The notes under the pieces were generated by a model. It ran no database searches. It was not told the origin of the DNA and saw nothing but the letters and a program-made list of their open reading frames with translations. Position numbers and translations under genes: made by a program. Below are positions 55,139 to 63,754 of a stretch of DNA of 64,000 nt, piece after piece. The stretch spans positions 48,504,113 through 48,568,112 of the forward strand of contig JAYGXS010000005.1 of NCBI GenBank assembly GCA_036362985.1, in the 5' to 3' direction. Origin of the DNA: Ligula intestinalis. Lineage: Eukaryota > Platyhelminthes > Cestoda > Diphyllobothriidea > Diphyllobothriidae. The first letter of the stretch is position 1; each line of letters opens with the position of its first letter.

Positions 55139-55645
55139 TTAAGCGTTGGTGGACTGTTGAACGGTATGCGGGCTCTGACCTCCTGACTTTTCAGCACGCG
55201 CGTTGGACGCGGACGTGATGATTGCCCGGTCATCTGGCCCTGCGGTACTGGTATAAGATGACTTGGCGGCCTGTCCGTTCCCAAAGTGTCGACTTGCTTT
55301 AGCCAAATTGGATCTCAGCACCAAATATTTATTGGGCAAATCGTTGTACTTGTTGATGGATTGGGGGCCCGTCAACCATGACTCAAGGAGTTCTCGGCTG
55401 ACCCGATTTTCACCTCTTGCGAGAATTTTGGCCTCATAAAATATGAATGTGTGGCCGGTACTCGTCGAATGAGCCGCAACTTGAGAATTGGCAGCATTTT
55501 GCCGCACTGCTGCCGCATGTTCGGCAATTCGCGTCCTGAGATGCCTGCCAGTTTCTCCGACATAGTTGCTTTGCCCGCAACTGCACCATATCCTGTAGAC
55601 GATTCCAGATGTTTCTTGCCGTGGCAGTGGGTCTTTCACTTTCAC
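55139..55645 (-). CDS. Penelope GIY-YIG endonuclease domain, uninterrupted 168 codons
   Basis: The best-preserved endonuclease in the window. It reads DPLPRQETSGIVYRIWCSCG then QSNYVGETGRHLRTRIAEHA: the GIY motif as GIVY, a Cys pair (CSC), the YIG motif as YVG, and the conserved Arg. Downstream are [19 protein letters not shown], with the catalytic Glu and conserved Asn. This domain cuts target DNA in Penelope retroposition. The reverse transcriptase is missing, so the fragment is non-autonomous. The start Met is probably internal to the original protein. Confidence 0.8.
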   Translation of the reverse strand: MKVKDPLPRQETSGIVYRIWCSCGQSNYVGETGRHLRTRIAEHAAAVRQNAANSQVAAHSTSTGHTFIFYEAKILARGENRVSRELLESWLTGPQSINKYNDLPNKYLVLRSNLAKASRHFGNGQAAKSSYTSTAGPDDRAIITSASNARAEKSGGQSPHTVQQSTNA

Positions 55646-55682
55646 TATCTGTCGTCGTATGTTTGCAGTAATTACTGTATTT

Positions 55683-55690
55683 TATAAATA
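55683..55690 (+). promoter_or_regulatory. TATA-like box in Penelope terminal repeat
   Basis: TATAAATA, 96 nt before the predicted cleavage base (55779). Transcripts starting about 30 nt downstream would contain the whole hammerhead-like motif. Confidence 0.45.
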
Positions 55691-55740
55691 CTGCAAACTC
55701 CTGTGCATGTGCTACCCTATCTGCTTTTGCTCTCTGACTA

Positions 55741-55784
55741 TTTCTCTGATGACGAATCCGTGACGGATATCGAAACGTCGGGCG
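55741..55784 (+). ncRNA. hammerhead-ribozyme-like motif, best-kept core of subfamily 1
   Basis: CTGATGA (55746-55752), stem II ATCCG/CGGAT with loop TGA, GAAAC (55772-55776), GTC (55777-55779): every core base is canonical. The base of stem II has mismatches, and stem I is poor in this copy (TTTCT with GGGCG). The AC/GU stem III lacks a loop, so two copies would have to pair. Confidence 0.6.
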
Positions 55785-56599
55785 AAGAAAAGAATTGTCC
55801 CAGCGATCGAGTCGTCTTCTTCTCAATTACTTCCTGGGATTCGCATGTTCGCTTGTATTGGGAGCAGTGTGTGTTGTGTGTATTATTTTTATGCTGCCGT
55901 TTTTTATATCACACTTTTTGTTTTTGTTCATAATGATCGGAGATGGAGGGTGGACAGAGTGACTGCCACAGCTTGTCATTTCACACGCACACACAACGAA
56001 GGTGGGTTGTATCTCACGTGGGTAGGGTTGACTAAAAACAACATTGAGAACTATATAGGAAGACGTACGGAAGCCTTAAATCAGTCAGTGAAAAAATGGA
56101 AAGCGTGATGGAAAAGTACAGCAGTCCAAACCTTGCAGTGGGACACAGCTTTGGAGGGATTTCATTGGTCAACGTGGTTTGGCAGAGCTCATAATTAGGT
56201 TAACAGTGGGATTGAAAGTAAAAAAAGTGTCACCTTGATCATTGCACTTTCTGTTCCCTGCTTAGCATATCAGTGCTGTACTGTTGTCCACCTGTGTTTT
56301 TGTCCAATGAACTTACCAGAACATTTGTCCTCTAACGCTGATTTGATGACCGGAGAGGTTTGCGTCTTGCTGGCCGTATACTTCAGCGATTATGATGATG
56401 ACGACAGTCAGTAGTAAAATTGTTTCGCCTACCCGTCGAACCTCCCGGTTGCTACATTTCCTATTCTCCGACTTCCCACCTCAGCGGGGAGCAAAGGATT
56501 GGTTGGTGAACCAGCTTGATGGACATTTCGTTGGCCTCCCCCCCCTATCCCCAGTGGAGGGATGCTGGGCGGGGGTAGGGGGGTTTCAGATAGGTTACT

Positions 56600-56640
56600 T
56601 CTGTCAGTCTTTCCCCCCCCCCCCCCCCCCGAAACTCTCT
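56600..56640. repeat. poly-C tract
   Basis: About 17 C in a run (56612-56630) with GC-rich surroundings (56530-56890). Length is unreliable in assemblies. Confidence 0.8.
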
Positions 56641-57392
56641 CTCCATGGCCCGCGTCTACAGGTGCATAGTCATGCCTAATTGGACGGCTTGTTGACCGGC
56701 CTCCATTCCCTTTGAACAAGGGTGAACGTGGCCTATGGGTCTTCTCCCTCCGCTGGTGTTATTTTTACCAGGGCAACGCCACTTACGTCGGGTAGGCAAT
56801 GCGCGTCTGTCCGGCGGTTAAAGGAGTGGGAGTGGGATATCTTCGATTCATTCTAGCCTCCCCCCCTCCCTCACCCTGCCCCCCCCCCTTTGTTAGGGCA
56901 TGCAGTTGGCTAATGAAGTGCGTCAACTGCTAAACCAGATTCCCGCTTTCTCCTCTTATTAAGATTCAGGCACCTGTGCGTCTGTAAGTGGGCGAATGGG
57001 ATTGTGCTTGTTTCGGGGGAAGGAATCAAACACCTTTCTCCTACCGTCACCAGCACACCCGAATTGGGAAGCTCGTATTGTCCCCGAGGCAGGTCAAAAT
57101 TCCGGCCGGCTCCGATTACGCACTTGGGAGATAACACCTGTTAGTTAGCGGACCAATCCTCCACGCAAACATCCCCCCGCAAACATCCCTCCATTCCACG
57201 AAACCTGGTTGGGTTGCATCCCTGTGTGCGCTTAGATGAGTGCCGAGTCCGCTCCTCAACACCGCAAGAATATTCTGCGCCTCTATATCCGAGTACCGAT
57301 ATGCTTTGCTGTTATTCTTTTTGACTGGGGGTGGTTGATCGAAATTGTCTCACAGTAAGCGTGCCAATGAGCGTCACCCTCGCTCCATTCTT

Positions 57393-57750
57393 AGCGTATT
57401 TACAGTAGTTGCCAAAGATCAGGCAACATGTCGACGTATGCGAAAGATTGATGCTCTTTTGCTAATCGGCAATCACTCAAGTTGTGATACTGATTATCGT
57501 GTAGTCTATTCTGAAGTCATTNNNNNNNNNNNNNNNNNNNNNNNNNNNNNNNNNNNNNNNNNNNNNNNNNNNNNNNNNNNNNNNNNNNNNNNNNNNNNNN
57601 NNNNNNNNNNNNNNNNNNNNNAATGACTTCAGAATAGACTACACGATAATCAGTATCACAACTTGAGTCAATGCCGATTAGCGAAATAGCATCAATCTTT
57701 CGCATACATCGACATGTTGCGTGATCTTTGGTGACTACGGTACAAGCCTG
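57393..57750. repeat. large inverted repeat around a 100-N gap
   Basis: The left arm (about 57393-57521) and right arm (57622-57750) are reverse complements over about 120 bp, e.g. CTATTCTGAAGTCATT against AATGACTTCAGAATAG and CTTTTGCTAATCGGC against GCCGATTAGCG, with a few differences. The gap starts exactly at the arm tips. Arms of this length around a gap suggest a palindromic element that stopped the assembly. Confidence 0.85.
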
Positions 57751-59110
57751 ACCAATAGTAGTAGATGGTCACCTTCCCAACCGAACATGATAGACTGCAT
57801 CCGAGCAGTTGAAACACTTTTTTAAAATCGAGTTTTAGCTGTCTGTGAAACGTTTTGACCCCTCTATCTTGTATGAGCATCAAACAGACTGGGAATTCTC
57901 TTTAACTACTTAACTTCTATTTCATTTGCTTTTTCAATGTTCTCGTAAAATCGGCCATTTTTCTTACAAGGGAGTAGCAGATTAACGTTGTTGCTGGCTA
58001 CTTTATGATCAATTGTGGTTTCTTTAAAACGAAGGCCTGAGCGTGTGATATCTAAATTTACGCAATCTTGCATTGTACTCTCGACAGAATAACGACGTAA
58101 CGTTTGTTATCATGTTATTATCGCAAATTGTTCTACGTTTGTATTCATATACGACTCCGAACCTAATAGCAACAGACATGCCTTAAAAATACTCTCAAAA
58201 AATCATTTTATGGAGGAACATCCTGAAACAGCTAGAATAACTGACAGGTTACCTTAACAGATTCAGCAAACACAATAATGATCACGTCACCGCCCTTAAA
58301 CACATGGTTCATGAGGCTGTAGTGTGAGGATTTTTAAACAAATGCGTTACAGAACTGATAGGGTTTGCTTTGATAAGCGGACAGTTGCCTAAAGATATTG
58401 CCTTCAGAATTTTCTGTATTTATCAGCTCACAAAACGGTGAAAATGTATACTGCTTTTAAAGAAATTTCTATCGGCGTACAGTGGGGAAGGTTTCAAGGA
58501 CGAGTTAGAATTATCGTGAACGAGACACTAAGAGGACATTTGAATGTTTTACTTGCTTCTCTTGTACTTGACCATGGTTTGTGACATGTTCGTCCAAATA
58601 CCAAGGGTTTGGACATTGTTTCATCATCCGACGTCGTAATGGCATGAGTTCCATTCTTCTGACAGTTGACTATCCCTACTTGCCTGTCTTGGCGTTTTTT
58701 TCTGCCAAGTTTCATTTGTTATGAAAGGGTCTTTAAGTGCGATTTCTCTTTGAATTAAACCAGTACACAAGACGCAACACGAGACAGTGGTCTTAGGTTA
58801 GTGTGCCAACATGTAGAATGATAAAAAGTTGCAATCTTAATTGTTTGCATATACTCCAAAAAAGCCTTAAAATGCTATTTGGTTTTGGAAAAGCCGACTG
58901 AAGCGGGAACATGTCTATGCATTTCGAACGCCAGTATGCATCGAGTCTTCTCAAGCATTGACTGAAATTCTTGGATGTATTTTTTTTTGCAGAAGGCATC
59001 ACTTCACTGATGCCGCAATATATAGTAATAGTGACTATATTTGAACAGGGTACCGTGTTTTGACCGAATATCTTTTCCGATATCTGCATATTTTTCTGGT
59101 TATTCTGGGT
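57751..59110. other. no recognisable gene
   Basis: About 1.35 kb without a recognised domain. The frames at 58494-58715 and 58793-59143 (minus) resemble nothing I know. Confidence 0.5.
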
Positions 59111-59111
59111 T

Positions 59112-60110
59112 ATACAAACAGCAACATTTAATGGATCCATCAATTTTGAAAGTGCTCTTCAGTTGCTACCTTTCATTGCATACCGTGAATTATCGTCAGA
59201 GAACGTCCAGAGCACGAGAAAAATCTGTTCTATGTATACATTGGAAGCGGAAATACCTAACCTCAAAGAAACTCTACAGAAGCGAGGATACCCAACACGG
59301 TTTATAGACAAATATAACAAACCATTATGGCCCAAAATGACGAAACAGATAGTTCCCAAGAAGCCCGTTTTCATATCTTTGCCCTTTAAGGGCAACAATA
59401 TTTTCAATACCATCAAGAGACGACAACTTAATGCCATTGAAAGGACATATTATGCCGCTGACCTTATACTTTGCAATCCAACAAAGCCTTTACCGATTCC
59501 TCGTGCGAAGGATGCCTTGCCGATGCACGCCACTTCAAACTGTGTTTATGAATTTACATGCACTTGCGGATGCAAGTACATAGGGCGAACGCAAAGGCAA
59601 TTAGCCACTAAAGCATTTACCCAGCTCGTTGTTTAAGCAAGAAAAACTAACTCCCCGCTCATCAATTACTGAACACTTGCTAGATACGGGCCATTCCGTG
59701 GGCCCTAAAACCTTCTTCCGAGTACTTGTTCAGGCACGAACAACTCGCACCTTACGCTACCTGGAGGCAGCTTACATTAGGTGGTTTAAACCCGACCTAT
59801 GTAAACAATTGAAGCATGTAGTGAACCTAACTCTACCTTGGTAACACTGGCTCCTTGTTTACAAATTCCCATCTCCATTTTTATGTTTGCCTTGCATGTT
59901 TTTTCACCAGTTTTTGATGCCTACAGCGTTTAAAATTCCTACCTTTTGGCCATTTACAATGACCTTGCCTTTTTGTATTGATTTTTCTGTATGAATTCAA
60001 TTGTGTATTTTCTCTGACGTTAATCCACGTTATTCAATGAGAGGTAGCAACTGAAGAGCACTCTCGAAATTGATGGATCCATTAAATTTTTCTGTTTATA
60101 CAATCTTACA
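59112..60110 (+). mobile_element. second Penelope family: linker, GIY-YIG and inverted ends
   Basis: Plus-strand coding (59190-59844) is flanked by inverted arms of about 75 bp (59112-59187 and 60035-60110) sharing TTTAATGGATCCATCAATTT and GAAGAGCACTCT/AGTGCTCTTC. The protein differs clearly from the GVVYRIWCSCG family. A related arm occurs at 46328-46385. Confidence 0.75.
59190..59844 (+). pseudogene. Penelope GIY-YIG endonuclease (frameshifted), second family
   Basis: The first frame carries the end of the reverse transcriptase linker (YPTRFIDKYNKP, FISLPFKGNNIF) and the GIY-YIG start NCVYEFTCTCGCKYIGRTQR. After a frameshift near 59629 the second frame continues LFKQ-like residues, SSITEHLLDTGHSV and TLRYLEAAYIRWFKPDLCKQ, with the catalytic Glu in YLEA, ending LTLPW at 59844. 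Cys residues in C(T)CGC suit the zinc-binding linker of Penelope endonucleases. A few residues are lost at the frameshift. Confidence 0.82.
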
Positions 60111-61052
60111 AATTTTCACCAGGGAAAAGAATCTTTAAATATTCTGGGTTCAATTACCCAATGAAAGGCCACTGTAGTCCATTTTATTTGACAATCCAAC
60201 GCCACCTGAACACGTTTTTCACCTAAAGGTCTATTTAAGGTTCGCAGCTAATGCCCATTAAGTACGGAACATAGTATACCTACCTATGCTGATGGTCTGC
60301 TTACTTTTCCTGCATAACTCATGCCTGTCTTCGCACATTCTGCCCTCAGTACCTTACTCCGGCTTCCACCTATGGACGGCGGCAATTTGAGAACAGCAAG
60401 AATCGAACGACAGGTCCCTTTTGCAAATCAACCGTGAATTCTCGATCGCTTGCGAGCCGTAATATGGATCGTTTGCATACCTCGCCGGGCTTCATGGAGC
60501 CCTACGCTACTATAACGCAGTCACAGCTGAATGACCTGCATTCCAGGACTTGGATCAGGTGAAATGAGCATAGAAGTAAGCAGCAGTCCTATCGGAGAGG
60601 AAGGAAAATGATGGACTGCACCTAGTGGTCGGTGACTAAAATCGACCCATTCTCCTCCCATCATCTCTGACTCCATTCCCCGCCATCCCCACATAAGTGA
60701 GGTTAGGTTGCAATCCAAAATAAAGACCGGTCTCTGCGCCCTGGCCCATTCATCCCTCTACTGCCCCAATTTGATCCACCTTGTGGAATTTTCCGTTCCC
60801 TCCTCACCTATATTTTCCTCCCTCCGTCTCTCACTGAGTGTACCGCTGTTGCTTGTGCCTCTTTCGCAATCAGGCGGCTCAGTTCTCCTCCCAATCGTTC
60901 TGTTCCCTGGCCAGAGCAGATCATCAATCTCATGGGTGTGTGTGCGAAAGGGCTCGTGTTTGTGTCCGTTTTCTAAAGGTCGATAAATACAATTCCACTC
61001 CAGCTTGGTTTGCTAACCTTCTCAGGCCACACACGGTCAGGCAAGCCAGTTC
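60111..61052. other. no recognisable gene
   Basis: About 0.94 kb with no recognisable coding region. Pyrimidine-rich from 60720 to 60880. Short frames are judged to be chance. Confidence 0.5.
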
Positions 61053-61473
61053 TCACTGAAGCCACTGTCTCGCAAGATGAGTGCAGTGATGGCGTTTTTT
61101 GTGTCCAGTTTTGTTATTACGAATCGGACTTGCGAAGTCTCTACCAAGCTCCACTCTTAACACGCCTATCATGTGTTCCATTGTAAAGGTAAGAACAGGA
61201 AAAATATAGATGAGCATGAAAGCCACAGCCGAGGAGAAAATAGTTCCTATATGCGTGTGACATGATTTCATCCCTAACGGCACGTAAACATAAACGAAGG
61301 GCATTTCGGCTATAGCACAGGCGAAAGTTCTCGGAAAGTGTGCATTCATGGAGAACCTCTGTAGTCTGATTCCCACGCAGGGAAAGGTTTGCGTTATTCT
61401 GCCAGTTGATCGCCTTTCTATGCTCTGACTTTAGGCATGTCCGGTCGCAGTAAAGCGTTTTGATTTCCATCAC
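61053..61473 (-). CDS. unrecognised overlapping ORFs with a hydrophobic segment
   Basis: Two overlapping minus-strand frames (61473-61141, 110 codons; 61376-61053, 107 codons). The second has a hydrophobic stretch (GTIFSSAVAFMLIYIFPVLT) with flanking aromatic and basic residues, like a transmembrane helix. I do not recognise either frame, and at most one can be real. They could also be chance frames in repeat sequence. Confidence 0.2.
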
Positions 61474-61814
61474 TGTTCCCTCCTCACCAATGGCGACTCT
61501 GAGTTACATCGACGGGTCCTCAGATCGGATGAGGTATCTGATTGACGTTAAGTGACATCAACCTGCACTCGTCACACCAATGCGAATGAATCCCGCTCTC
61601 ACATGTACGTGAGAGGTGCACATGGTCGTACACGTCATTAAGATGTTGCAAAAAAATGCTCCACGCGACTTTAAACTGCGTGATACGATTTACTTGGCTA
61701 ACTGTTGACGTGTGCATGCATGGGATCGAAACGCATGCAGGTCGATATTCAGTGCCATAGTGACTTTATCCTATAAAACTGCAGCTACCTGCATACGAAT
61801 TACACGTTTCTGCT

Positions 61815-61880
61815 ATTGGCCCAGAAGATGGATCCGCGATGAAGGCCGAAACGTCAGGCAGGTGAGAAAACCCCAGTGTG
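61815..61880 (+). repeat. degenerate Penelope terminus
   Basis: Retains GGATCCGCGATGAAGGC then GAAACGTCAGGCAGGTGAGA (61848 onward), the 3' half of the hammerhead-like motif, but CTGATGA is lost (CAGAAGATG). The downstream tail is not conserved. Confidence 0.5.
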
Positions 61881-62089
61881 ACACGTGCCAAGCAGAAACT
61901 TCGCATCGCGTTAGCCCAGTCCACTTCCTCCAGTAATAAGCACCATGGAGCGGGGAGAGCTGGGTCAATCCAATCCGGAACTAACGCCTAGTTTCCTTCC
62001 TGTAAGCCAGCCGCGCTTTGAACTTGTTAGGGCACACAAACAGCTGGGACTTGGAAGGCTCACAGCTGATGGGGTAACAAGATCCTTCT

Positions 62090-62530
62090 ATGGGAAGTAG
62101 AAGATGCGATCGGTGGCACAAGGAGTTTATTTGCCCGACTTTTCGGATTCTGTCGAGAGGAGGAAAGACGCTAAATCCCAGGCTGCAGTTCACTCGGTGG
62201 GATCCGGCTATATTTTCAAGTTTAACGAGGCCGAAGTCCGCACAAAGAGGTGACAACCGCGTGAGCCGCGAGCTGCCCGAGTCCTGGTTCTCGGGCCCGC
62301 AGTCGATCAACAAGCGCAACGCATTGCTGTTCCCACACTCCGTATTGAGCCAGTGTCTGAGCAGGGTAGAGCCCAGCAACAACTCCGACGATAGGGTCTG
62401 CGCATGTTTCAGACTGCTCTTCGATTACCTATGATTAAGGATTCCCGAGAGAATCCGAAACGTCAGGCAAATACAACTCTTGTTCCAGTGATTGCATCTT
62501 CGTCTTCTGAACTGCTTCCTGGGACTCGAA
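62090..62530 (+). mobile_element. fold-back Penelope copy, subfamily 3
   Basis: The left arm (62095-62158) is antisense to the 3' end and includes stem II and GAAAAGTC (62144-62137 minus). Then comes a truncated GIY-YIG end (RKDAKSQAAVHSVGSG at about 62160), a frame change, SRELPESWFSGPQSINKRNA (about 62262), and a hammerhead-like motif (62429-62464) with the sense tail to about 62530. Confidence 0.7.
62429..62469 (+). ncRNA. hammerhead-ribozyme-like motif, subfamily 3
   Basis: Stem II is a perfect 6-bp GGATTC/GAATCC (62439-62444 with 62451-62456) directly beside GAAACGTC (62457-62464). The 5' core reads CTATGATTA instead of CTGATGA, so this copy is degraded. Stem II differs fully from subfamily 1 yet still pairs. 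Confidence 0.45.
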
Positions 62531-62559
62531 TATTCTCTACTATTGTCTCGTAATTATCA

Positions 62560-62880
62560 AGTCCACATCCAACATGGATAACGAAACCGCAATCATGGAC
62601 TCGGAAACGGACTGCCAAGTCATAACCGCGCCAATTACGACCCCCAGCGGTGACTACGGAAGCTGATAATTACAGTGCGCATGCGAGTGGCTGCTATGAG
62701 CTATAAATACCGCGCAATATGTGCATATATCACCCCAATCCATGCATGTATTGCACTGTTCTATTGTTACCTCTCGGCAGAATCCGACAAGTCAGGCAAA
62801 TAAACTTCTAGTTTCAGCGATCGCGTCTTCTACTTCTGAACTGCTTCCTGGAACTCACCTATTCGCTTCTATCGGCAATC
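62560..62880 (+). repeat. second Penelope 3' terminus in tandem
   Basis: A further sense 3' end, 330 bp downstream of the first: TATA-like box at 62702-62709, then CTCGGCAGAATCCGACAAGTCAGGC (the 3' half of the motif; GAAA is degraded to GACA) and the tail AGCGATCGCGTCTTCTACTT to about 62872. The 5' CTGATGA core is not recognisable. Confidence 0.6.
62702..62709 (+). promoter_or_regulatory. TATA-like box in Penelope terminal repeat
   Basis: TATAAATA followed by CCGCGCAATATG, 91 nt from the GTC at 62791-62793, slightly closer than in subfamily 1 copies. Confidence 0.4.
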
Positions 62881-63069
62881 TTTCTAAGGGCTGAGGATCG
62901 CGCTTCATTGCTCCCTATTGAAAGGACCTGTGAGGCAGCTTGAAGGAAGTTGACGGTTGATATGCGTGGATTTGGTGGACCAGTCCGTGCATGAATTTCG
63001 TGCACTGGTTCTTTAGTCCTGTCAACCACTAGACGCGCGTCTGCTTGAGATCCCCTTGAATTCATCCCG

Positions 63070-63754
63070 TTATCAGCACGTGATGGGTTTGGGAAGAGTG
63101 GGTGATGTCAATGTATTGTAGCTCTGCTTTTATATTAATCGGATTCATATGCAAATCACGGCCGCACACCAATCAAGCGAGACTGTGGAGAACTTCATTG
63201 CCTTCGACGGTTGCATTATCGGTGTAGGGCTGGGAAAGAGGGAGAGCGAGAGCTTGGGCTTGTTGCTTTAGTAATTATTGTCATGTGTACCCATAGGATT
63301 AGACAGGCTTATGCCGTGTCTTAGTGTGCTGGGTTGCTATGGCTAAATAAGTTTAACATAACGGGTATTGGTTGTGGTTTCTGGCACGGGTTCCTCTGCT
63401 ACACCGCAATGGTGTCGCAGTCTGTCGATCAGGCCGGTATAGGATTCCAGTGTACGTTTTAACTGGACATGTGCACAAGGATGACATTGCTTGGTGGTAT
63501 TCTGGCTTTGATTGCCTTTATTACCTGCAGTTAATTGGCCTCGAAGAGTGCTTTTTTCGTCCCGGGCTTTTCGAATTTGAGCCGGCAGTTTTTTAGCTTT
63601 CCATTCACGTGAGATTGCATTATTGTATACCGCTCTGTGTATTTCTCTGCTTGTATGATCATGAGGTCATATCTACAGTACAATGCTACCTTTTTTGAAT
63701 GCACGAAAACAAGTTATTTTACCTCCAACATCCCATAACTTAAATATTTGTCAA
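63070..63754. other. no recognisable gene
   Basis: About 0.7 kb. The 74-codon frame at 63372-63596 resembles nothing I know. No tRNA or repeat match found within the window. Confidence 0.5.

Larger units (their letters stand above)
55040..55870. mobile_element. fold-back Penelope copy with open GIY-YIG frame
   Basis: The minus-strand part runs from 55645 (GIY-YIG) to 55040 (hammerhead-like motif, tail). The plus-strand part (about 55675-55870) has the TATA-like box, a well-kept hammerhead-like motif and the full tail through ATTCGCATGTTCGCTTGTAT. The 3' ends point outward. The junction near 55655-55690 is AT-rich and partly palindromic (ACAGTAATTACTGT). Confidence 0.8.

Noticed and set aside
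60040..60075. CTGAAGA...GAAA at the end of the second Penelope family as a hammerhead
   Set aside because: The core letters fit but the intervening 8 nt cannot form a stem II. Recorded as a question in the findings and not as a feature.
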